Shown here piece by piece: positions 1-13,728 of a DNA stretch of 64,000 nt. The position numbers and the translations under genes are program-made. The notes beneath the pieces are model-generated. The model had not been told where the DNA came from and made no database searches. It saw only the letters and a program-made list of their open reading frames with translations. Within the stretch, counting starts at the first letter, position 1; every line of letters begins with the position of its first letter. The stretch spans positions 17,609,815 through 17,673,814 of the forward strand of contig NC_085866.1 of NCBI RefSeq assembly GCF_034702125.1, written 5' to 3'. Origin of the DNA: Engraulis encrasicolus (taxonomy: Eukaryota; Chordata; Actinopteri; Clupeiformes; Engraulidae).

Positions 1-133
1 TGTTCTGTTTGACCTGACAGAGTGTTGAACTTTAATATCGTATCACAATTCCTTTACATTGTATCTCAATTGACATATTACATCACCAATATTAGAAAGA
101 TCAGCCGCTGAAGAAGGCTTAGGCCTAAACGTC

Positions 134-795
134 TGTCTGTCTGCCATGCTAACCCAGTATTAAAACTGCAAGAAACTGATCCGGGAGTGCAGCTTTTTTT
201 ACAATACGAATACTGGATAGGGGAAATGCTCCCCTTGAGGGAAATGTAGCTTATATCCACGTCGAAGTACATAGGCCCTATGTTTAGTTTAAATCACAAT
301 TGTCAACAGTGGCAGTGACATTGACAGTGACATGATCAATTAACTCACCACAGAAATAATTTGAAGTAGTTACTTTTTTAACAAAAACATATTCATTAAA
401 ATGCCCCCTTTCTTACCAACCATTTTGCTTCATGTGCTTTTATGTGCTTCATGTTCTTTAATGTGTGGAAATAAAAGACAAACAAAATGTCAAAGAGATT
501 CAAAATGTCAAAGAGATTCACATTTATATACGGATGTCCAAGTAGAGATTCAATGTTAAAACAGCTCCTTTTGGAGAGCTGTCTCTAATCCCACTGTTTG
601 TTGTTCTTTTGTAAGTCCTTATCTAGGCCTATAAGAAGAATAAAGAAAAATATGAGTGTTGATATCTAACAGTACACTTGGTCTATTCAATTGGAATTTC
701 AGTTGGACCACATTTCAAACCCAAAAAGTTAAGTTGGGCAGCACATATTCAGCCATCACTAACACATTGTAAAGACACTTTTCAAGCACTTCAAA
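134..795. other. Intergenic, nothing recognised
   Basis: AT-rich sequence with a short direct repeat (TCAAAGAGATTCAAAATG-type near 487-520). No convincing exon or element end. Confidence 0.5.
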
Positions 796-1995
<1,200 letters not shown>

Positions 1996-2022
1996 ACTAT
2001 ATTGTTCTAACCTTAAACTTAA

Positions 2023-2388
2023 TGGGACACTGTGTGAGATTTTTAGTTGTTTATTTCCAGATGCATGCTTCCCATTCATTAATGTTACCTTTTTCATGAA
2101 TACTTACCACCACCTTAAAATTGTAAGTAGGCCTATTCATTATGACTGAAAAAATTACACTTTTCTAACATGAAAAGGGGAATCTTCTCCATGGTCCGCC
2201 ATTTTGAATTTCCAGAAATAGCTGCAAAATTAGCTGCAAAAATGACTGTACTTGGACCATAATAGAAAATATTTGTTTATTACTTCGTAAACTTTCATTA
2301 AAAGATCAAATTTGGCAATAGGCAGCCCAGTTTCAATTCGCAACATAGTTGCAGTACCTTTTTTGACCATTTCCTGAACAGTGTACCT
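2023..2388. mobile_element. piggyBac-like non-autonomous element
   Basis: The ends TGGGACACTG and, inverted, AGGTACACTG are flanked by TTAA on both sides (2019-2022 and 2389-2392), the target used by piggyBac. I see no coding capacity. The sequence resembles a very common dispersed fish repeat, from memory. Confidence 0.5.
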
Positions 2389-2799
2389 TTAACATTTAAT
2401 TTTCAATGTACAAGACATGCAAGAGATTCACAAGAAAATTGTTTGTTGTACTGTAGTAGCCCATCAAAATTGCTGTATAAATGTAAATGTAGGCTACATA
2501 TTATGTGAATGTGTATTGCAACAGCTGGGGGCCACATTTGGGCCGTGTCTGGGCCGCATGTGGCCCTCTGGCCTCCAATTGAAGAGGCCTGGTTTATACC
2601 CTATGGTCCTGATAACTGATGTGTTTTTAATCATTATTAAGGAGACAAAAAGAAAACCTTACACAAATATTAAAACATATAGCTTAGTATACTCGTGTAG
2701 GGCAATTAAATAGATCCCTATCATAAATTCAGAGAGATTCTAAGGTCTACTCCTATATCATTGATTAGCCTAAACCCCTTCCATCAGTGAGTTAACTAA

Positions 2800-5410
2800 T
2801 AATAATAATAATAATACATTTTATTTTTGAGCGCCTTTCAAAATACCCAAGGACACTTTACAATCAAAAACAAATACATAACAGTAGAGAAAGTATAACA
2901 AAGCTTCAGTGAATTAACAATAGGAGAGTAATAAAAATGCAAGAATAAAATAGAAATAAAAGTAACTTACAATAAAATAAATGTTTTTTAAAATAAGAAA
3001 AAAGAAGTAGAATGCATTTGAAAATAAAATTAAAATGAGTGGGAAAAATAATATGTAAAATAAAATAAAAAAATAGACTGATAATTAAAATAAGTGGAAG
3101 TGCCTGTCAGTGAAGTTAAAAAGCAGAAGAGAAAAGGTGTGTCTTTAGCTTAGATTTGAAAGTAGATAGTGAAGAGCATTGACGAAGTGAAAGTGGAAGA
3201 GAATTCCAAAGTTTGGGGCCAACAACACTGAATGCCCTGTCGCCCATGGTGCGCAGGTGTGTGGAGGGAACAGTAAGGAGGAGTGAGTCAGTGGATCGTA
3301 GTGTGCGGGTGGGATTGTATGGGGTGAGGAGACTTGTGATGTAGGAGGGTGCAAGGTTGTGCTGGGCCTTGTATACGAGGAGGAGAATTTTGAAATGGAT
3401 ACGTGAATGGATAGGAAACCAGTGTAATTGATAGAGGATAGGGGTAATGTGATGCCAGGGTCTGGTGTGTGTAAGTAATCTAGCTGCTGAGTTTTGAATG
3501 TATTGTAGACGGTTTATCAATTTAGTGGGGAGACCAATGAGTAGGGCATTGCAATAATCTAATCTGGAGGTTACGAAAGAGTGAATGAGGGTCTCAGCAG
3601 AGGTAGGGGTGAGAGAGGGGCGGAGTCTGGAGATGGTTTTAAGGTGGAAAAATGCAGTTTTGGTGAGGTGTTTAATATGGGATTCAAAGGAGAGCGAAGA
3701 GTCGATGATGACGCCCAGATTTTTTACTTCAGAGGAAGTGGAGGTAAAATAGTCAGGGATAGAGAACTGAGAAAGGTTTATCTTTCTAAGTAATGATGGG
3801 GTGGCGATGATGATGGCTTCGGTTTTGCTTTGATTAAGTTTAAGAAAATTTTGGGTCATCCAATTACTAATTTCATTGAGGCAAGTTGTTAAGTTAGCAA
3901 GGGGGAGTGGATGGGAGGGTTTAGTGTGTATGTAGATTTGGGTGTCATCTGCATAACAATGGAAATTTAGGCCATGTTTTCAGAGAATGTTACCAAGGGG
4001 AAGAATATAGATGATGAAGAGTAGGGGGCCTAAAACTGAGCCTTGTGGAACACCATGTGTGAGGAGTGAACTTGGAGACCGGAAATCACCAATAGAGACA
4101 AACTGCTCTCTTCCAGTTAGATAGGACCTGAACCATGAGAGTGCAGTACCATTGATGCCCAGTAGGGTTTCCAGCCTTGTGAGAAGGACGTTGTGGCAGA
4201 CTGTGTCAAAAGCAGCTGTTAAATCAAGTAGCAGGAGGATACTGAAATGGCCTGAATCCGCAGCTAATAAAAGGTCGTTTACGACCTTGACTAGTGCAGT
4301 TTCAGTGCTATGCTTAGCCCTGAACCCAGACTGCAGTTCCTCCCATAGGCTAAATGATGTCATGTGTTCTTGAAGCTGTAAGGCCACAGTACGCTCTAGC
4401 AGCTTGGAGATGAAGGGAAGGTTTGAGATGGGACGGTAGTTTTTAAAATCATCCGCTGCAGCTCCAGCTTTTTTGAGGATAGGCGTGATGGCTGCAATCT
4501 TTAGGGAGTTTGGAACTATGCCTGTCAGGAGAGAAGTGTTAATCATGTTGGTAAGGAGGGGACTGAGAACTGGTAGAGAGGCCTTGACAAGAGAGGAGGG
4601 CATAGGGTCAAGGAGACAGGTGGTAGGCCTGGCCTTCGTGGCAAGATCACAGACAGTTTCAATATTAACGGGAGAGAAGGAGGAAAATAGTTGTGGAGGT
4701 GGCTGAAGAGAAGGGCTGTCATTTAGAGTGGGGGAGGGGAGAGACTGTAGTTGAATGTAAATGGTGTTAATTTTGTTATTAAAATAATTCAAGAACTCAC
4801 AGCAGAGATCAGTTGAAGGGGTAAGTGGGAAGGGTTGAGATGGTTTGATAATATTGCTAATAGTGGAGAAGAGTGCTCTGGGATTGCCCTGGCCTGTACT
4901 GATAATAGAGCTGTAATACGAGGACTTGGCCTTGTTTAGGGCTTCCTTGTATGCCAGGACATGGTCCTTATAAGCAAGCGCATGAACAGTAAGCCCAGTC
5001 TTTTTACTGAGACGCTCAAGCCTACGGCCAGCTGCCTTCATTTCCCTAAGCTCAGAATTAAACCAAGGAGCTGAGTGAGAAAAGGAGACAACACGCGTTT
5101 TCAGGGGGGCAAGTTTGTCAAGTGTAGAGGAGAGATTAGAGTTATATGATGACACAAGTTCATCAGAGCACAGGCTGGGAGGCAGCACTAACAGCTGAGA
5201 TTGTAAAAGCTCTGTTAACTCAGTTATGTTGATGTTTTTAGTATTACGGTATGTGATGGAGCGAAGGGGACGGCGGTGGTGCTGAGGAACAGGGATAGCA
5301 AGATGGAAAAGAACAGCTATGTGATCAGAGATTGACAGATTTTTAGGCACAATGTTATATGGTGATGTACCACTGGAGCACACAAGATCTAGTGTGTGAC
5401 CTTTAGAGTG
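2800..5410 (-). mobile_element. L2-clade LINE, 5'-truncated, one in-frame stop in the reverse transcriptase
   Basis: The minus strand encodes an L2-type pol protein from the end of the endonuclease domain (ISDHIAVLF) through reverse transcriptase motifs (NYRPISNLPFISKLLE, LLDLTAAFDTV, GVPQGSVLGPLLF) and the thumb/C-terminal region, ending at 3116. A TGA at 3980-3982 interrupts the frame just before the catalytic YADD motif; downstream the frame is unchanged to 3116. The 3' end has the family's conserved tail and an (ATT)n terminus near 2800-2820. The 5' end is lost within the endonuclease near 5410. Confidence 0.88.
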
Positions 5411-6119
5411 TGTAGGGAAATGTATGTACTACCAAGTTTACCTGAGGGAAATATTTACGTTTTGCTCAAATTTCTTTTATCATCTGGTAAAAACAAACAA
5501 ACAGATTTACAATCTGGTTACTGTATGCATGCAAAACATGTAAAGCAAATGATTTGTTGGAGAGATATTAGGCTTCTGTTGTTATGGTAATTAGGATTGA
5601 GGGGAACTATGCCCCCTGGGGGTGTTTTACAAAAATGGTATAGTTAGGCCTATATAAACACATATTTCTAATAAACAACACATGCTCTGAAGCCACAGAC
5701 TTCACTGTTCATACAGTATTATGGTATTCTGCTTAACAATGTTTACACTTATTTAGGCCGGCTTATGTCTGAGAATTAGACTGAAAATTCCAATGGCAAG
5801 GAAGAATGGCTACAAGCTGTCATTTGTACCATCAACTGTGGCTATTTTTAACAAATAACTGATTATAATAACAGAGAGTAGATAAGCTCTATGTGCTCCT
5901 CGATAGTATTTTAGCAGTAGTATTCTGTTGATTTTAACATTTTAAACAGTAACACAGTGCTTCGTAATTCAGCCTAGGAAGCTCTGTGTACTGCTCTAGC
6001 AATAAATAATATGGTAAATTTGAATAGTCTCTTAATTTTTAACTGAGTAATGAGATTTAATTTTATTCCACAGGTTTTATCTATCTTTTATCTACACACC
6101 CATATTTATGTATTTATTC
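5411..6119. other. Intergenic, nothing recognised
   Basis: AT-rich, no coding signal, element end or repeat that I can place. Confidence 0.5.
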
Positions 6120-6245
6120 TTTATTGTGTTGACTGTGATGTGTGTTTATCTTGTGTGTCCTTGTGCGTCCTTATGCCACCACCAAAGCAAATGATCCATT
6201 TTATGTAAGTTTAATGGACAATAAAGAATTCTAAGTCTAAGTCTT
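6120..6245 (+). mobile_element. LINE-like 3' tail
   Basis: The sequence ends TTAATGGACAATAAAGAATT followed by a short CTAAGT-type repeat, as at the 3' end of a retroposed LINE. No coding part is attached. Confidence 0.35.
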
Positions 6246-7387
6246 ACCATGTGAATCTGTTCTCTTCCAGTATGTTATCTCCGTCGCCTTTTCTGGTGTA
6301 ATTAGTATCGTATATACCCTTCTAGTATCATGGTGCTTTGCAGAGACCAAAAGTAATGCTGGCTTGGTGGCGTGAGGCCTGCCGTGACTTAAAAGACGCA
6401 TGAGCTTGGGTAACAGAAAAGGAAAACAGCAGCACAGCATTTTTATGACACGGAAGCACAAGGTACAAGCCTCTGCAAAAATACTGTCAACTCAACTCAC
6501 GCAATTCAGTCTCCCTCTCTCTCTCATTTTGTATTATCTTGAATCAGCTTCTTAACTTTTCCATCTCTATTCAGTGTGTTGTCATTACATCATGGATAAC
6601 GGTGTGTTTTCTGAGCCCAATTTCTTGATAAAAGACACCGACTGTGGCGGACTTCTTTTTCTGTGATCAGCCAAAGGGAGCACTGAGGCAGACAACACAC
6701 GTCACAATTAGCCCAATGAAATGACTGAAGAGAAACAGACCGACAGACGGGAAAGGCAGCTGCTTTTCTGGGCCCTCTCCTCAGAAGTGTTTGCTGCAAC
6801 AGCCAGGCATGGCTTACTGGTGACACTATCCACAACACCTTCCACTGACAGAAAGACAGATGGGGAGATTACAAAATGACACTACAAATTGCAGGGGCAT
6901 GACAATTGTTTGGTAGTGAAAATGCTGATGCAATAGAAGACCAATACATGCTGCTGAGAGATGGAATGTGAAATAATGGCAGTGTATGATACTGCTTTGT
7001 AGCCCAACAGGCCAGACCATTCATTTGAAATGACCTAATGTGGTCTGGTAAAAACAGGCTACTGCTTTGCACCGCTAGTGGCCACTTTATGAGCAGATTT
7101 GCTTCTCAGGTCATTGCTCAGTCCACTATTTGTGGTGATTGTCCTGCTTCTCCCATCTTAATGTTAGTGTTATGTCTCTGTCTGGCCACTGGGTTGTTGA
7201 TGTGTGTGTGTGTGTGTCTCTCTTTTTGTCTCTGCTCAGCACTGCTAGGCTCAGCAGGGGCGGAGGGATTCGCCTGGCAACTCACTGTACAAAGCAGCCT
7301 GTGTTGCCCTGGCAACCCCCACAGCCAGTCAGAGTGGGCAGTGTGTTTGAGGGGGGAGGAGTTGAGAGGGAGTCAAGAAGAGAAAGC

Positions 7388-7389
<2 letters not shown>
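6246..7389. other. Intergenic, nothing recognised
   Basis: Short open frames only, none with family features or matching splice phases. Confidence 0.5.

Positions 7390-7477
<88 letters not shown>
7390..7477 (+). repeat. (GA)n microsatellite
   Basis: An uninterrupted GA tract of about 44 units. Confidence 0.95.
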
Positions 7478-7482
<5 letters not shown>

Positions 7483-7550
7483 CTAAGAATGGTGAGAGGG
7501 TGGAGAAACACTGGTGACCTTTCACTAGTCTTTCAATGGTCACTGTAGAG

Positions 7551-7764
7551 CAGTCATTCTCAAATTGTGGGCCGGGGCCCACTGGTGGGCCCTGAAGGTA
7601 TTCCAAGTGGGCCTTGAAATAATTTTCTAAAAATCAATATCACACGTTTGTGTGTGTTGCTATTGGTTTATTTGGGTTTTATTTTGTATTGGATTAAAGG
7701 TGGGCCTCGAACCTGTGTGAAAATTTCAAGTGGGCCCCAAGTTGGAAAAGATTGGGGACCCCTG
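7551..7764. mobile_element. hAT MITE, 214 bp
   Basis: The 8-bp duplication CTGTAGAG flanks both sides exactly (7543-7550 and 7765-7772). The element begins CAGTCATTCTCAAA and ends TTGGGGACCCCTG, with paired GGGCC-rich subterminal repeats. No coding capacity. Confidence 0.75.
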
Positions 7765-8086
7765 CTGTAGAGTAACCGTTAGAATAAGAGGAAGGCTGTG
7801 CAGGAAAGACATCAGTCAGACTTTTGCATTTTTGGAACATGAGCTATCAATGAAATACACCAACTGTGTCATCATTTTATTCAATAAACAACACACATGT
7901 TAAAGTTGCAAAAAATGTAGGTATGGCATCCATTGCCAAATAGGGTAGTGAATGACACTAGGCACCTTACTTAAAATAAGTGGCACAAAAAGACGCAAAT
8001 AACTATTTGTGCATCCAGTGACACATTCAGTTGACATATTTGAACCACTGAACTGTCTGATTTATTTTGGGAGCAAACAAACAAAT

Positions 8087-8300
8087 GTTTGGGGCAGCCA
8101 TGGCCTAGTGGTTAAGGAGATGGGAAGAGGGTTGCAGGTTCGAATCCCACTATTTCACTCCATGGCTGAGGTGCCCTTGAGCAAGGCACCTAACCCCACA
8201 CTGCTCCAGGGACTGTAACCAATACCCTGTGCTGATAATACTGTAACTGTAAGTCGCTTTGGATAAAAAGCATCAGCTAAGTGTAATGTAATGTAATTAC
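8087..8300 (+). mobile_element. tRNA-derived SINE (V-SINE-like)
   Basis: The head has an A box (TGGCCTAGTGG at 8101-8111) and a B box (GGTTCGAATCC near 8137), then a conserved body (GAGGTGCCCTTGAGCAAGGC) and a tail TCGCTTTGGATAAA ending in (TGTAA)n. It is a retroposon, not a tRNA gene. Confidence 0.8.
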
Positions 8301-8577
8301 ATTTACAGCTGACCACGGAAAAAATAACCACTAAGGTGGAGGCAGTGAAGCTGCAGTTGTAGCCTACTATTATTGGCACCAGAGTGTGCAGTATAAACAC
8401 TTCTACAGCACTGATCAGTACAAACTTGCAGCACCCCCTATTGATTGTAGGTAGAACTACACTAAGAAGAGTCCTGAGGAATAAGGGCAGGGCTGGAGGG
8501 AAGAAGCAAGACTAAAGCCTGGGTTATGCTCCGAACTAGGCTGTCTGCATGTGGGACGGGTGCGTGTGTGTGTGTTT

Positions 8578-8850
8578 TGTCTCTAAGAGAGCGAGCAAGA
8601 AAGACAGAGAGAGTGTGTGTAATTATGTGTGTGTGTGGGGGGGGGGTGTCTCTAAGAGAGCGAGCAAGAAAGAGAGAGAGTGTGTGTAATTATGTGTGTG
8701 TGTGGGGGGGGTTGTCTAAGAGAGCGAGCAAGAAAGAGAGAGAGTGTGTGTAATTATGTGTGTGTGTGGGGGGGGTTGTCTAAGAGAGCGAGCGAGAAAG
8801 AGAGAGAGTGTGTGTATTTATGTGTATGTGTGTGTGTGGGGGGGGAGGGA
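8578..8850 (+). repeat. Minisatellite, ~66-bp unit, four copies
   Basis: The unit contains AGAGAGCGAGCAAGAAAGA, GTGTGTGTAATTATGTG and a run of seven to nine G. Copies are very similar, the last diverging at ATTTATGTG. Confidence 0.8.
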
Positions 8851-9046
8851 TTGGGGGTTTGTACGAAAGTGTAAAATAAAGAATTTGTATGGGTTAGGAA
8901 CCTGAAGGCCATGATGATGTAAGAGAGATCAGTAACTGAGTGTGGCAACCAGAAGGACAAATGACACAACAGTGCATGGCTCAGGGCTAGGTGGCAGCTA
9001 TATCAGATTACCCTAGCTGAGAGGTGAAAGGTAATATGAACCTCTG

Positions 9047-9608
<562 letters not shown>

Positions 9609-10174
9609 GTCTGAAGCCTGAATGTCTGATCATTTACCCAAAATATCTGCATTCCAGCGGCAACATCCAAATTGGCGCGGCTGCTTAAGAGGCCAGGGCC
9701 GGCTAATCTCTATCAAGCCAGAAATGCTTTGCTGTCGAGAGAGCAGAGAGAGCAGAGGACCAGACCCAATTCACCCCACCACATCACACGCTCCGCCCAG
9801 CGCCAGATCTTCACTTCCTCCCACAGTCCCAAATGTCATGACCAAATCCATAATTGGGAGTATGACATGAATACATTGCTCTGCCCCAGTAACCGCCCAG
9901 GGAGCTGCACCACTTAAGCCTGTGCAAGAAAACATGGTAAGACTTCATCAGGACAGATCAGGACACATATCCACAGTACAATGACATATAATAATAATGG
10001 CTTATAATAATAACAAATAACTTAGCTATGCTGCATGATAGTAATTCATACTTAATATGCTTGTCCTTGTCTAGGATGTTTCAAGGTTTTCCAGAGAACC
10101 ACAGACATGCACATCAATGTAGCCAATGCTGAAATGCATACCATACACACTTCAAATCTCTCTCGGTCACTCTG

Positions 10175-10212
<38 letters not shown>

Positions 10213-10859
10213 TCTCTCCCATAGAAATGAACTCCCTTTAGCCATGTATCATGCACACTTGCAGGCAGCTTTGTCCAGATGCTGCAGTGCACAGGTCATA
10301 GGCATGAGCCCAGGCCACTGTTTGACTGTGCAGGATATCCGTCCATGTGTAACGGGACAGCAGCAAATTGTGGGCCCTCTGCGCAATCAGCTCCAAGTGA
10401 CGCCCCAGCCATATATCTACAGAAATCGCTCTGTGTGGGCCCCCTATACACATGGGGCCCTGGTGTCCCAGCCAGGGTTGCCAGATGAGGCTGACGATTT
10501 CCAGCCCAAAAAATGCTCAAAACCTGCCTGGAAGCACTAAATCCCGCCCAATTCTATTGATTTCTATGGGCAAAATTGGGCAGGTTTTCCTGCAAAATGC
10601 CATTTTGACCCGCACACGGCCATCCTAAGCAGCCCATTTGGGCGGGAAACAGCCCAATCTGGCGACCCCTGCATGGGTAGGGCTGGAGGGAGAGCAGCGG
10701 CAGCATGAGGCAATAATCTTCACATGTCTCCATGTGCACCAGAAGAACCCAATAGCAGAGTTTATTCATGTGTACCCAAAAAAATCAGAAAGTGGATGGA
10801 TGAGTCTGTTATAGGCCTAGTTTCCATTTGACTATTCATAATGGAGTAGCAGTATGATA
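9609..10859. other. Intergenic, nothing firm
   Basis: A short (TC)n near 10187-10218 and a hAT-like GCCCAATCTGGCGACCC block near 10650 are visible. Open frames at 10244-10540 lack any recognisable domain. Confidence 0.4.
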
Positions 10860-10957
10860 CAACATTACATACGCTCAGCAGTTATTTTCATCCATATCGA
10901 TTTACAGATATTTAGTTACAGGGTTTTGGTTACTGTCCCTGTGGGGAAATGAATCCA
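10860..10957 (-). mobile_element. Partial SINE tail, copy 1 of a pair
   Basis: It shares with 11272-11368 the blocks ACGCTCAGCAGT, ATCGATTTAC, GATATTTAGTTACAGGGT and TTGGTTACTGTCCCTGTGGG, which correspond to the body and tail of the SINE family above. The tRNA-like head is missing. Confidence 0.5.
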
Positions 10958-11271
10958 AAACTATTCAGAGAATGGGTAAATTAATCCGTTATACTTGTCA
11001 TTTTACTCTGCTGTCTTACAAAGTCAAAGCGCAGTAACTACGTCGACATTGAAACAGAGGAAAATGCCTTCAAAGCCTAGGAAAGGGTGGATACTGTAAA
11101 TTGCAAATTTCACGTAACAATTTCTGTAAAACAAGACACATTTAGGATAGGGCTTTGTCACAAGATACAGGAGGTGCACTGAAGACCATTTTCAGTCTAA
11201 ACTCAATTTTGTCAAAAAATATGTAGTTAGTGTAGGCCTACTTTGCCTTTGAATGGCATTATGGAGGATGA

Positions 11272-11368
11272 TACTACATTACATTACGCTCAGCAGTCAC
11301 TTTCATTCAAATCGATTTACTGATATTTAGTTACAGGGTATTGGTTACTGTCCCTGTGGGGAAATGTA
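11272..11368 (-). mobile_element. Partial SINE tail, copy 2 of a pair
   Basis: A second direct copy about 410 bp from the first, in the same orientation. This suggests either two insertions or one local duplication of a SINE fragment with flanking DNA. Confidence 0.5.
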
Positions 11369-11434
11369 GGGTCTCCTCTCTATGCGGTATGTACTGTGGT
11401 GTCTCTTTACTGTTCCTCTCTTTATGGGTAGGAT

Positions 11435-12495
11435 CAGGGCCGTCGTTAGGCCTATTTTAGGGGGGCTTTAGCCCACCCTTTAAGGATTTTGAAAAAAAAA
11501 AGTTATTTTTTTTTTTTTTTAACATTTTTCCAAAAACAAATGCAGTAAAGCACTGAATACAAACCAATGCCACTTATATCCAACTGCACAGCAATAAAAG
11601 CAGGGTGCACAGCAATATGTTATGCGGGGGGGAAACAGGTAGAGGATTGTGCTTTGTGACTAACAACACCTTGAGAAAAGTGTAATTACTTACGGATGAA
11701 ATCTTCAGACCCAAAGTACCAATTTTCACTCACAATACCCGTGTAATAAATCAATTTGACAATGTCTTGAAATTATAGTTGAGCTTTAATATTTGTCTTA
11801 ACAGTTTGAAAACACACATGAACTGATTAAAATAGCTACTAATGGAGTAAAAATGACCAAATATCTGCCGGGGATGCATAGTTTTCCAAGTAAGGAACCT
11901 GTTTGAATGAATCGCTTCCTGACCACTGCTTCTCCTGGAGACGCGCAGTTAATAACTCCTTAAAGTTCCTAGTACTTGTGTAAATTGTGCTCTCGGCATT
12001 TTTATTTAATAATTTTAACTTCCGTACATAATATTCATCAGTTGAAACATTTTGAAATGTTTTGTTTAGCTTACATATAAAGAATGTTCATTAAAATGTG
12101 AATTAAAAAAATAAATCACTGTAACTAGTGTTTAAAAATCGGTATGGTGCTCTTAAAATAATTGTTCAAGAAGACGCTTTTGCACACCTCTGTAGGAGGG
12201 CAGGTGCGTAGGATATTATCCCAGTGGGGTTGTCATTCAAGTGTAAAGAAATCCTGCATACTGTCCATTCCACCAACAAACTTTAATACAACATGAAGAA
12301 GGTCGGTTGACCGAAACAATGTATTAATGTTTGTTGGTGGAATGGACAGTGTGCGGGATTTCTTTGCTCTTAAAATAATATATTCATAGACAAAACCTTA
12401 GCAGGTGAGCTGAAAAAATTTGGTGCGTGCTGCGCGCACATTTTTTTCCTCTGGGGCTAAGCCCCCCCTGTCTCTCAAACCTAGTGACAGATCTG
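11435..12495. mobile_element. hAT-type element, 1061 bp, with a nested foldback element
   Basis: The 8-bp duplication GGTAGGAT is exact on both sides (11427-11434 and 12496-12503). The ends are related inverted sequences, CAGGGCCGTC with a GGGGGGCTTTAGCCC block on the left and CAGATCTGTC with GGGGGGCTTAGCCCC reading in from the right. No transposase was recognised. The foldback element at 12163-12364 is inserted within it. Confidence 0.72.
12163..12364 (+). mobile_element. Foldback element with hammerhead-like core, family A copy 1
   Basis: A 15-bp duplication TGCTCTTAAAATAAT flanks it exactly (12148-12162 and 12365-12379). Inverted arms with CCATTCCACCAACAAAC enclose a core at 12293-12318: ATGAAGA, then stem GGTC-GGTT-GACC, then GAAACAAT. 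The unique ~80-bp flank (GACGCTTTTGCACACCTCTG) is on the left. Against the canonical hammerhead the first core C is A, and ACGT is changed. It is nested in the hAT element 11435-12495. Confidence 0.7.
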
Positions 12496-12503
12496 GGTAG
12501 GAT

Positions 12504-13519
12504 GCAAAGCTACAGCTGCGATGACCTTGGACCTGTCATTGCACCATTGTGTATGGGGACTTGGTCATGAGGACCATCACCGTTGGTATATTTTAACTTG
12601 CCCCTCTAAAAAAGAAATGTGTTGCATCTATTTTCTGTGCATATTGTGTAGATCTGGACATATTTTTTGCATGATGTTGCGACTCGACAAACAGACAAAA
12701 GCTGAGGAGCACAGAGCATGTGGGGAGCAGGGAGAGGCTGAGAAAAAGACATCTTGAAACTCCTGAGTACACTGTACTTGAATAACCTTCAGTTTACCGT
12801 GTGGGGAATCCTAGACCTTCTTCAGAGGAACCTAAAAGTTCTCAGAGGGAGAGGTTGGGAGAAGAAGAGGAAGACATTGGTTTTGGGAAGAACCTGAGGT
12901 TTTCTTGAAAGTTCTTCAAGGAACCCAAGAATCCAAAGCTTCTTTTAGGAACCTTCGATTGCCACTAACCCCTAAAGGTTCTCTGAGGAACTAATTGGGA
13001 TTCTCCCCAGAACTTTTAGGTTCTCCAGATAACTTCTAGGGTTCCACAGTGCCACTGAAATTCAGAGGAAGTGCACAATTGTTTACACTAGAGCGTGGAA
13101 TGCAGCAGCACGGGACACACACAGGCCTGACCTTCACCTGCAGGCACAATGGGTCCAATATGCAGAGACCTGGACAGAGCTCTGGCCTACTTGGCTCCAA
13201 TATGTGGGGATTTTGGAATCAGCAGGGCTCATCTCTCTAGCATTACCACAAGGAAATGAGCATCATTGTTGGCACGCATGGCAGACCCGCAGTGGCTTGC
13301 ATGCAAGTTGTAGGCGACCTGTAGGAAAATCACCACAGTCAAATCACTCAGCAATTTTTTATTTACTTATTTTTGCACTATGGGACCAACAGAAACGTGC
13401 ATTTAGACAAAGGTTTTAATACTTAAAATGGCAAGCAATATTTCCATTAATATTCAGTAGGGCATATTTTTCCTCTACAGTAAGAGTTTGCTGATGCTAT
13501 AAGACCTCTCAGAAGTTTC
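12504..13519. other. Intergenic with paired GGTTCT/AGAACC words
   Basis: From 12780 to 13050 the words AGGTTC, GAACC and AGTTCT recur in both orientations, suggesting an old inverted-repeat element. Ends could not be defined. Confidence 0.4.
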
Positions 13520-13530
13520 AGAAGTCCATA

Positions 13531-13728
13531 TTAAGGTGGGGCACTGTGGCGCAGTGCTTGGATGTGGCTTGGATGCCCAAGGGCATGCCCTAGGCACCCA
13601 GGGTTCAAATCCGGCCTGGGTCGTTTGCCGTCCCTACCCCGTCTCTCTCTCCACACTCGCTTCCTCGCGCTCTTCACTGTCCTGTCTGAAATAAAGGCGA
13701 AAAAGCCCATAAAAAATACATTAAAAAA
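13531..13728 (+). mobile_element. tRNA-derived SINE with 11-bp duplication
   Basis: The 11-bp duplication AGAAGTCCATA is exact on both sides (13520-13530 and 13729-13739). The head contains CACTGTGGCGCAGTGC and a B box GGTTCAAATCC, followed by a CTCTCTCTCCACACTC body and an A-rich tail after AATAAAGGCGAAAAAGCCC. Confidence 0.82.

Noticed and set aside
8087..8160. tRNA gene
   Set aside because: A and B boxes are present, but no cloverleaf is completed and the sequence continues into a SINE body with a (TGTAA)n tail.
10244..10540. Plus-strand 98-codon open frame as a gene
   Set aside because: No domain, no splice context, overlaps a hAT-like end fragment and has competing frames on both strands.
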